Part shown: piece after piece, positions 1-26,460 of the stretch
Layout of the letters: every line of letters begins with the position of its first letter
Position numbering within the stretch: position 1 is the first letter of the stretch
Assembly: GCA_017590115.1 (NCBI GenBank)
Contig: JAGGNK010013558.1
Location: forward strand, 17,688,574 to 17,752,573
DNA from: Montifringilla adamsi
Lineage: Eukaryota > Chordata > Aves > Passeriformes > Passeridae
DNA length: 64,000 nucleotides
Direction: 5' to 3'
Made by a program: the position numbers and the translations under genes
The notes under the pieces: generated by a model
Told to the model about the DNA's origin: nothing
Seen by the model: only the letters and a program-made list of their open reading frames with translations
Databases searched by the model: none

Positions 1-2282
1 TAACATTGTTTTCTAAAGTCTTTATAAAAAAAGACAGTTTGCATACCAGAGCCTCCAGACCACTGAAACCATTTAAACCTTGTACAAAAGCCCTTCCAAT
101 CCCCACCACAACAACTCCTTGCACACAACCCCTGGGCGCCAGGCCTTGCTGTTCTCAGCTGTAATTCCATCAGCAATGCTGGATCCATTCAGGGTGGCTA
201 CTACAAGTTTACCTTTAGGAGTATTTTCAGAAGGCACACCATAGTCTTTGAAAAAACAACACCAAAGTTACTTCATGCCAGGAGAGCTGAGGCTGAGAGA
301 TAATGTTTCCTTCCTGGAGCCCAGACAGTGATACAATGGTTTAAGCACTTGTTCTGGTTGATTTCTAGCCACATGCTGGACAGTTTAACTCCAGCTCCTG
401 AGCTGTGCAGGCAGCAGTGGGGTTAACTCCTGACTTGGGAGGTCACCAACCTTTTTCTTGTTCTGGTTATTGATCAAGATCAGCTACAGTTCACACAGAA
501 GGTAAAACCTGCACTGCCTCAAAACAAAGAGCAGAACTTTTTAGCAGGGCCAGGGTGTCCCTTGATGAAAACTTTTAGGAAGGACTCAGACAAGAGCAAG
601 TGTTGTATGAAAATGCAGGCACACAGGCAAAGCAGGAGATTTGGTTAAAAATTTTTATTTTCTATGCTGTACTTCCTATATCTGACCAGGGCAGGAAGGA
701 GCTGTGCATTTCCTGTGCCTGTCAGGAGAAACATTTCAGCACATTCTCAAACAAACTGCTCTGGCTCTGCTTCCTTAGGCTGACCTGACAGCAGTTACCA
801 AGGCTGGCCATCCCCTCCTCTGTACTGCCCATGCTTTGCACTTCTGGGGGGATAATGCAGGCAAATGTATTCCCAAAGACTGCTTCAGAGATTAATTACA
901 TTTTCAATTTGAGCTTTTTAAAATTCTCTCTCCAATAACCAGGAGTAGTCTGTTTATTTCTTCATACCCCACATTCAGCCCTGTGGCATCCTTTGCCTTC
1001 TGAGGAGACAGAAACACTCAGGAGGGTAAGGCATTCCCGAGGCTGAAGGTCACCAGGCCACCATCAGCTTCAGCTTACACACATCCCAGTTACGAAACCC
1101 TGAGCACTGGCAGCAGCTGAAGGCTGTGTCTGCTGGCACTGAGCTGCAGCAGAACCACGTTTCCTTGGAATTAAAACCTCCAGCTCCTTCCATTCACCAC
1201 TTTGCATGCCACCAAGGAGAGCCTCAGAGCACCCACACATCTTTGCGCTGGCCCTGGCTTTGGTGACCCAGTGAGGCACTGCCTGAAGGCAGCAACAGAG
1301 CACGTGGGGTCAGCAGCAATGCACCTTTCTTATCTGCAGGACACAACTGGCAAAACTTAATGAGACTGCTACATCCCTTCCCTAAAGGTGCTTCTGCAGC
1401 CCACACAGTCAGGCAGGTAAGGGAGCCACACAAAGGTCAGCTTAGCCCAAAATCAAACTATAACACACCTGAGGCTAGACAGGACACTGCTGCTCAGCCT
1501 GCAGAGCCACAGCAGTGACTGTGCTACAGCAGCAGGGTGCAAAGGCAGGGCTGTCCCTCTGTCTGGCAGTCTGGGCTGCTGCAGGGCACTCTGTAACCAC
1601 AGCCCCAGCAAGCCTGACCTGCAGAAGGTACACAGTGCTTTACTGGGTCAGGAGGTACACACTGCACTGCCACTCTGCCACTCAGCACACAGAGAGCAGA
1701 AGCTGGAGCCCTGCACACCTCAAACATTCTCCTGGGGCTCAGTGAAAGGCAGTGGGGAAATCCAAGCAAGAGGAGAAAGTGGTTGGACAGTGTGATTAAG
1801 CAGAAGAAACTGTCTGGGTTTTTCCCCTGTGGTTATGGACATTCCCACTCCCAGGAGCCTGCCTGACTGCTGGGAAGGTGCCTTTGGACATTGCTTTGGC
1901 CTGAGGACAATGGGCAGGAACAGTGGAGGTGGCTCTGGCAGCTCAGTCCATTGTCCCCAGGCAGCTCTGAGAGGCCACACACGTGATGCCCAGCACACAG
2001 CACTCCCCTGGAGCCCCTCCTCGGGCAGGGCTGGCACCAGGATGGCAGGTACTGCTGCCATGGCTCACAGCTGAGTCTCTGCTCCCCAGCACAGGCAGAA
2101 GTGACCTCCAAGAAGCATGGGAAGATGAAGGGTGTGCTTTCATGCACTCACATGACATGTGGGACAACAGTTCAGGAGATAAAGCAGCCCAGTAGCACAG
2201 CTACAACTGCTCTGCATTAACCACACTGAGTCTCTCCTCCTTCAACAGCAGAGGAGATATTTCACCCACAAGATGTACATAC
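1..2282 (-). other. SPG21: SPG21 intron 2 (part)
   Basis: This stretch follows the donor of the start-codon exon. I searched both strands for the next maspardin exon and did not see it. Short open frames here (for example 1720-2195 on both strands) have no family resemblance or codon-bias signal and look like chance. No repeat of a class I recognise is present. Confidence 0.7.
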
Positions 2283-2376
2283 CTTTTTAAGAGGAACTGT
2301 GCTTCTGAACCAGTTATAGTCAGGAGAGACTTTAATCTCTCCCATGATGTTTAGAAAAAACTCAGTTTGGGTCAGC
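2283..2376 (-). CDS. SPG21: SPG21 (maspardin), start-codon exon; gene partial
   Basis: On the minus strand an acceptor (tttttcag) precedes an exon of 94 bases. Its ATG is at 2345-2343 and opens [20 protein letters not shown] followed by K, ending at a gtatgt donor at 2282. This is the N terminus of maspardin as I know it from vertebrates, with one difference (S for G at residue 15). The 31 bases before the ATG are 5' untranslated. Maspardin is an alpha/beta-hydrolase-fold protein of late endosomes and cytosol, linked to Mast syndrome (SPG21). The next coding exon, which should start IIVDDDDSK, is not found between 1 and 2282. The remaining exons must therefore lie to the left of the window. 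Identity is very secure; only 21 codons are present. Confidence 0.93.
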
Positions 2377-5284
2377 CTGAAAAAGAGAGAGAATGAGAAG
2401 TCAATAGCACAGTTTCACCGTGGGCAGCTCTCCAAAGCTGTGCTATGTAAATAAAGCAGTGCAGGCTGATTTGCTCTTATCAGTTGATGGCCCTACCTCT
2501 GACTCACACCAAGTTCACTTTTGCTCAGTTTTCATCAAAGCATGCAATTATTCTCCCAAGAGGCAGTCACCTGACTGCCTTACTGCACCAACCTAATTAT
2601 GAAATGATGATGCTTCTGTAGCAGCATTCCCGTGTGACAGCTGCAAAAAAAGTCAATTGTGTTGCAGGCTGTAAGTGGCTTCAAAACCTAAAGCAGCTTC
2701 TTGGTTTCTTTTAAATTGATAAGGCACTCCAAGTTTATAGCTAATAAATATTCATACAATTCACTCAGGAATTCACACACACAGACATTATTTCATGAAC
2801 CTACTCAGTATTCAGGTCACGTTTTTCCATCTGAGTATAACTGACCCAAACGAGTCCCAAAGCACATCAGGAACATCACCTGATCCGAGGCTTAATTTAC
2901 AGAAAATCCTTGAAATTTTAATTCTATCCACACAGAAGCAGGCTCTTGTCAGGAGTTACCAATGAAGAAATCCTTGAAGCACACCAATTAATACAGCACA
3001 AATTGATTCTGAGTTGGATCCACACAGGAATGCCACTAATTCACTCCCCAGCCAGAATGTCCAAGCATACATAATGAGTATCTTATAATACTCCATTAAT
3101 TAGTAATAAACACTGAGGTAGCTCCAAGATTTAACTGTTTGGGGTTTTTTTTAGGCAGCAAGAGACCATTAGCTTCCATTTATACAACAAATAGCATCAA
3201 ACACTTCTGAAGTTTGCAGACTCAATAGCTTCACCCTGAAAGCCAGCTGCCCTGGGAGATTATTTTCATGCATTCACACAGCACCAAGCACAGAAAAACA
3301 AAGAAACTTTTGCTCTTGTTACTTAACAGTTGCCAAGTCTAAATCAATAGGTTTTGTTTCTTAATTCTTCACAAAATAAGACCTCGTTGTGTTCTGTGAG
3401 TCACTCCAATTCTTTTGTCCCTGCAGGAGAGCTGCTGGTGGACAGCTTAACCAGTTTATGGGGTTACAGCTAGATTAACAGTGAGCTACACTTTCCTCAT
3501 CTTTCAGTCTTCATTTGCCATCTTCCAAGTGCAGAACATATTAATTTTAAAAGGGAAAGTACTTTCTAAATTGCAAACACACACCTTCCACAGAGCACGT
3601 GCTATACCTCCCATGTTCAAAGGTCAGAGGTGGGATGTTCAGCTGTGGCTGCTGATTCAATTTGGTGTGGTTTCACTCTGGTGCTTGCACCAACTGCTCT
3701 GCTCTCTATCAAAGTCTGGCAGCAGGTAAAATTACAGCTAGGGTAAAAAGGGTCTATTCCAAGAACCTGCAAAGCAGAGCAGGTGCAAGGATGCTTTCCT
3801 GGGCTGGGGGGCTGCATTGGAGTGAGGAAACCACAGCTCACACTAATTCCTTCCACAACCACACAGTAATGGCTCCTAAAAGCTCTTCAAAAAACGACAG
3901 TGTGACAAAACTGTGGCAGACAAACTACAGGAAATGCCTTAAAACACACATTATCTTGGACTGATACTTTGGCAGGAAGCAGAAGCAAGAAGCAGAAGTC
4001 ACAGTCAGGGCCCCGCAGGGACAGAGGCACTGGAGACTCCTGCTGCTGTTCACCCTGGCTGCCAGAGAGGGCTGGCAGCCTCTTCCTGCTGTGCTCACCC
4101 CACTGCCTCTGCCACCTCAGTCCTTCAGCACCCTTTAGCTGAGTGCTGGGAGCTGTGCCACTGCAGCTGGTAGGGAAAAGGCACCATGCAGGTGGACTTT
4201 GTGCTGGCCCTGCACCTTGCCAGGTACCACAGTGAGTTTAGAGTCCACCTGAAACCCAAATTTTGAACTTCCCAGTTCACCTGTTACCACTCATGGAAGG
4301 GAACCATTGGCCACTAACGCCTGGGCTGATTTCCACCAGCTTTCTTCTGAAGGAGCATCTGTGGTTGCCACTCCTAAGCACTGCCTTTCTTTGCAGGCAA
4401 GAGGAAACTTGCATTAGAGACTGCCCTCTTACTGAAATGGGGTTTTTTCCTCCTTTGCACAGAAATGCACCATTAAATCTGCACACACAAATACTCACAC
4501 TAACAACAACTACATGTGCTTTCCAGCCACAGAGAAACTGAGCCATGAACTCAAAACAGGAATTCAACTACTGAAGGTAAGTCAGACCACAAAGAGCCTG
4601 ATGCTGGTCATGAGCAGCCTCTAAACACCCAAGTTTCACTTTCAGTAAAACCAAACAACCTGAAGAACTTTTAACCTTTTAAAAACAATTCCTCTGGAAG
4701 AATCACCTATGGATGTGCTCAGAGCATTTGGTAATAGCCTCCCTGTGAGTTATTCCACTACACTAATGACACACTCCATTCATTATTGATTTGAAAAGAC
4801 AATGAGAAGGAAGATTTATGGGTAACTGGGATGTGGCAGCAGCACCTTCCCCTCTCCCCCAACCCTGCCCCCCGCCCCTGCTCCTGCTCCTTCCCCCTCC
4901 TCAATCACATTTGGCTCCACAGCTTTGCAGGGAAAAGGGGACAAAACCCCGCAGCCTCAGCTCAAGCTTCCCTCTGCAGCACAGGCAGCCCCTTCCCCTG
5001 AGAGACCCCCATAACCGGAGCCCCCAGGGGGGCTCTGGGTTCCCCCAGGGCCGCGTCCCGACCCCGTCCCTCCCCTCCCTCAGGGCTCGCACCGACCCCG
5101 CTCCAGAGCCCAAAGGACACCCCGCCCCGCAGCCCGCGCAGGGCTGGCGCTGTCCCGAGGAGCAGAGCCCGCCCCGCTCCCTCAGCGCCCACCGGCCCCT
5201 CAGAGCTCCCCGCTCGGAGAGATCAGGGGCAGGCCCGTCTCCACAGCGAGACCCCCGCCAGTCCCATCGCTGCTGGGCGCTCAC
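2377..5284 (-). other. SPG21: SPG21 intron 1
   Basis: Sequence between the candidate non-coding first exon and the start-codon exon. It is AT-rich up to about 4.8 kb and then rises sharply in GC and CpG as it enters the promoter island. I see no coding exon or recognisable transposon in it. Confidence 0.55.
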
Positions 5285-5480
5285 CGGCTGGCAGGGCCCG
5301 GGAACGAGGACCAGGACCGGGAGCACCGGGACCGGGACCGGGGCCGCCGCCGCCGCTCTGCCGCTCCCGCCCCGCGCGCCCAGCCGGGAGCACCCGCCGG
5401 CCGCCACTTCCGGGTGCTCAGCCGCGCTCAGCCCACGTGATCCGGGGGCGGGGCGGGGGCGGGGCGGAAACAGCTCCGCC
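5285..5480 (-). other. SPG21: SPG21 probable 5' untranslated first exon
   Basis: In the CpG island a minus-strand donor (cagccg then gtgagc, at 5285/5284) is the best candidate to splice to the start-codon exon at 2376. The right-hand limit (transcription start) is a guess based on GC content. The exon would be entirely non-coding. No transcript data are available here, so only the donor match and its position support this. Confidence 0.45.
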
Positions 5481-5539
5481 GCCATCGCTACCGAGGCGGA
5501 AGTGAGCGGGGCGGGCGCCATCGCTACTGAGGCGGAAGT
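5481..5539. repeat. Two-copy direct repeat in SPG21 promoter
   Basis: Two copies of a 23-base unit (gccatcgctac, then c or t, then gaggcggaagt) at 5481-5503 and 5517-5539, differing at one base and separated by 13 bases. The unit carries a YY1-like GCCATC and an ETS-like GGAAGT core, so the duplication doubles possible factor sites next to the CACGTG at 5540. Confidence 0.85.
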
Positions 5540-5564
5540 CACGTGCCCGCTGTGTTAATTAATG

Positions 5565-5725
5565 TAAAAATTTGCGTTGGAAAGGACTTTTTAAAACTCG
5601 TTTTCTTCCACCCCGCCATAGTCAGGGACTACTAGATCACGTTGTTCCAGACCCCGTCTAACCTGGCCTTGAACACTTCCAGGGATGGGCCGCAGCTTCC
5701 CGGGCCATCTGTTCGCTGCGGGGCA
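5565..5725 (-). mobile_element. CR1 LINE relic, 3' region
   Basis: On the plus strand this reads like the complement of a CR1 3' region: 'cgttggaaaggact', then 'gtctaacctggccttgaaca' continuing into 'cttccagggatggg', then a decayed 'cagcttc..ggccatctgttc'. The element is therefore on the minus strand, 5'-truncated and diverged. It lies in the short space between the SPG21 and CLPX promoters. Confidence 0.75.
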
Positions 5726-6199
5726 GCTCAGGTTAATTGAGGAGGGCGGCAGGTGATACTGAGTCATTCCTCTAATGAACAGGTGGAGTCAATTAGCCCC
5801 GTTTAATTGGTATGTAATAAGTAAGAGTTGAAGGGGAGCTGAAAGAAACAGACCTATAGTTATCTGCAGTTATAGGTGTGCTCTCTGTAAGGCATGCCTA
5901 AAGGATTCACTTTATTAGAGAATATATATTTATACAGTGCTCTTCCCTAACTGAAGACCACCCCACAAAACGCGGCATAATTTTCTATTCGCTCTCAAAA
6001 TTGCTTCATTATTCTTGAAATTTTTCTGCTCCCGTCTCAGCCTGATCTTGTCACGAAAGGCCTTTAAAAAACCTCATTTCTGTGATCTAAGGGAAATATT
6101 CCTCTCACATCGTATTTCGAAAGACAAATTAAAGAGCGGAATCACAGGGAATAAACACACCTGGACGGTGTGCACAGGAGCGAGCAAGTCGGGGAGCAG

Positions 6200-6333
6200 A
6201 CTACATTTCCCGCGATGCCACGCGGCGCCCGCGCACCCATTCACTGCTGAGACTACATTTCCCATGACACTCCGCGTGGCGAGTGCGCCCACACGGGGCG
6301 CGCTGCGGCGCGATGCTCGCTGGGATCTGCAGT
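6200..6333. promoter_or_regulatory. Cluster of three ZNF143/THAP11-type motifs
   Basis: Site 1, 6200-6218: actacatttcccgcgatgc. Site 2, 6252-6270: actacatttcccatgacac. Site 3, 6310-6333, inverted: its complement reads actgcagatcccagcgagca followed by tcgc. The shared core is ACTACA..TCCC followed by a degenerate ATGC-like half. Spacing between sites is about 50-60 bases. Such motifs are known in promoters of mitochondrial and housekeeping genes; binding here is inferred. Confidence 0.7.
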
Positions 6334-6451
6334 CCCGCGGTGACGCGCCGTGCCGTCACGGGGGCGTTACCGGGGCGGGCGGGGCCGGACCGTCGCCAGC
6401 GAGGCCTTGTCGGCGGCGGGGGGAGCCGGCCGGGCCCGCGGCCGCTGCACC

Positions 6452-23939
<17,488 letters not shown>

Positions 23940-25611
23940 ACACTGTCAGAACTCTCACCTGCAAAAAGCTCACTCGGTTCTTTCCTTGCCTCCAGCCTGA
24001 CCCCAAAGGCACCAGATCTGCCTCGGATACGATTCCTGATGAGAAACTTCATTAGCTAAATCAGATCGTGTATTTTACTGCAGCATCACCTTGATTTGAT
24101 GGACAGAGTGTGTACTGGGGTGGCATAATGTTCAAATATGAATTGTATATTACACTTGTTCAATTAAAATGTATAGCAAATGCAGCAGCACCTGCACTGC
24201 CCTTGCAGAAACTAAACCAGCAGCGCAGGTGCTGCCAATAGTTAGATTTAACAATAATGTTACTCTACAAGTGGGAAATCAAAATTAATTTTTAGTAGAG
24301 GGTGAGTAAACTATCTTAGCTCCTGGTACGGCTCACAGGGGGTTATGTTCAGGTCAGTGTTAGAGTCCTGCTGGTGTGTGACACCCAGCGGGCACTGGAG
24401 TGGCTTGTTACATTGGTGGGGGACACGTTTGTGACACTGCTGGGAGATTCTGCTAAAATGTGACACTGGTTTGTTACAGTCATTTGAGTATCAATAATAC
24501 CCTTCACTTCTCCATTGGGAGCTTTAATCACCTTGGATACTGTGAAAGAAGGTGAAGTCTGCTTTTCCAGAGGGGTAAACAAGATTGCTAGGAAGCAGAA
24601 AAACCATCTAAATTTGGATGAGAAGTCGCCATAAATTTTTAAATATTAATGTTCTAATATAGTACATTTTGTTTAACGTATTGGAACTATCATGCATCAA
24701 TTTTTTGGTGCCAGGTATTTGCCCAACCTATCTTATAATGTTAAGAGATGAAAGAAGTAAATGTATAATATTTTTGCTGTAATCAGTAGTGATTGTTCAC
24801 ATGACAATGCTTTTTAAGTTATATTCTCAAATGCTAGTATTGCATCTTGTGGGTTTGTCTTTGATTTTAGTCTCACAGCAAGCAATCTTCCCTCTTCTGT
24901 TCTCCACCAAAATTAATTCAATCCTTTAGCAAAGTCTTTGTAAAACACTAAAGGACCTGTATGTTTTCGATTTGTTTCAGGAATTAAAATTGTCACTTAA
25001 AGCTTTGTTTTGTTCTTCGGTGAAAACGTGGACTTGAGTTTCCCTAAAACTTTAATTCACACTATTTAAATAAAATTTTCGTCCTTCTTTTTAGTCTAGT
25101 GGATGTTTTAGGACAGGAAAGGATACCGAAAATCTATTGACCCTATTTTTGTCATTAATTTTTGTCATGTAAATTCTGTGTAATTCTTGTGTTCTTCCCT
25201 AGCAGCAGTGTGACATGCAGTTGTAGCCAGGTGCAACGGATACTTCCCGTGGGATTACAGATTCTTTTCAGGTTAAATGACCCACTAATGGTTCAGAAAA
25301 AGCTGCATTTGGAGTTGAGGATATTTCTAGAAGCTTGGTCCCCTCAAAATGGGAATTTGTGGTGAACTATCTGTAACTGCATCCTCACTTTCCTTTTTGT
25401 AGAGTGAAAAAAATGTAACAGCTTTTAATTCTGAATCCTTTAATTCAAATCCTTTTTTAAACAGATAGAAAAAACCACCACATTTTAGGTGAAACTGTTC
25501 AACAACTTAGTTTTGAAAGTTGTTTGGAATTCTGTAACCAAGAACTGTTTTTAAGGAAATAAAAATACCGTGTAACTACAGTTTGTACTTCACCTCTGGC
25601 GTTTGAATAAA
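23940..25611 (+). other. CLPX: CLPX 3' untranslated region
   Basis: AT-rich non-coding sequence after the CLPX stop. Candidate poly(A) signals are ATTAAA at 24163-24168 and AATAAA at 25069-25074, 25558-25563 and 25606-25611. Several sites suggest alternative 3' ends. The last signal lies only about 210 bases before the PDCD7 start codon, so a long CLPX transcript would end within or close to the PDCD7 promoter. Confidence 0.6.
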
Positions 25612-25699
25612 AGCGAATATTCAAGCAGCGGCGAGTTGTCATCCCTGACGCCATCCCCGCATATTTTAACTTTTAGGAGTAGTTTTTGAAATTGAATTT

Positions 25700-26460
25700 T
25701 TAAGTGGAGCGGGAGGCAGGCGGGGCGGGTCCTCCGGGCCGCCAGGGGGCGCCGTGGCGCGGTGCTGGGGCGGGCGCTGAGGCGGTGTCATGGCGGCGCG
25801 CTGAGGGCTGCGGCGGGAGCATGGCGCAGCCGCCGCCGTTCCCCGCCCGCCTCCCGCCGCCCTTCCGCGCCTTCCCGCCGCCCTTCCCCGGCCCCGCCGT
25901 CCGCCCAGCGCCCTTCGCGGTAGGACCAGCGGCACCCCCGCCTTTCTTCTTGCCACCGCCGCCTGCGGCTGAGGGGGGACCGCGCTACCCGCCGGGCGTC
26001 CCTTACTTAGGGGCGGCCCCGCCGCGGGCAGCGGCCGAGGAGGAGGCGGTGCAGCGGCAGCAGGATGAGCTGTGGCTGTCGCAGTTCCTCGGCCGNNNNG
26101 GGCCGTGGCGGTGGCGGCGCTGGGACGAGTGGCCCGGGTGACAGCGCTCTGCCGGGCCCTGCGGCGCAGCGAGGACCAGGGCGACGAGCCGGGCTGGGCC
26201 CGGGCGCGGGAGGAGGCGGAGGCGGCGCTGCGGGAGCTGCGGGAGGTCGTGAGGCCCCTGCGGGAGCCCGGGTACGGCGAGGCGCTGCGCAGGAAGGCCG
26301 AGAGGGCGAGGAAGAGGAGGCTGCGCCTGCAGCGGAGGAAGCACGAAGCCAGGGCGGCCAAGGAGGAGGAGGCGGCCCGGGCCGCCGAGCGGGAGGCCAA
26401 GATCGACCAGTGGCGGGCTAAATGCATCCAGGAGGTGGAAGAAAAGAACCGGGTACGGTC
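25700..26460. promoter_or_regulatory. PDCD7: PDCD7 CpG island (promoter and exon 1)
   Basis: GC/CpG-dense segment beginning abruptly after the AT-rich CLPX 3' region and covering the PDCD7 start and first exon. No TATA box is seen. The large antisense open frame (25666-26559) is a by-product of this composition. Confidence 0.7.

Larger units (their letters stand above)
4850..5550. promoter_or_regulatory. CpG-island promoter of SPG21
   Basis: Very GC- and CpG-rich segment upstream of SPG21. It contains two CACGTG E-boxes (5434-5439 and 5540-5545, the latter within GTCACGTG). It also carries a 23-base unit repeated at 5481-5503 and 5517-5539 with a 36-base period. Each unit holds a GCCATC (YY1-like) and a GCGGAAGT (ETS-like) core. 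A further CACTTCCGGG ETS-like core lies near 5405. The long open frames on both strands (4818-5558, 4901-5542) are products of GC richness, not genes. Confidence 0.75.

Noticed and set aside
4818..5558. Long open frames on both strands (246 and 213 codons)
   Set aside because: They lie in the SPG21 CpG island, are Pro/Arg/Gly-rich on both strands, match no family, and are explained by GC richness reducing stop codons.
25704..25820. In-frame ATG upstream of the chosen PDCD7 start
   Set aside because: It would add a 39-residue Gly/Arg-rich leader with no family match; MAQPPPFP at 25821 fits the known N terminus.
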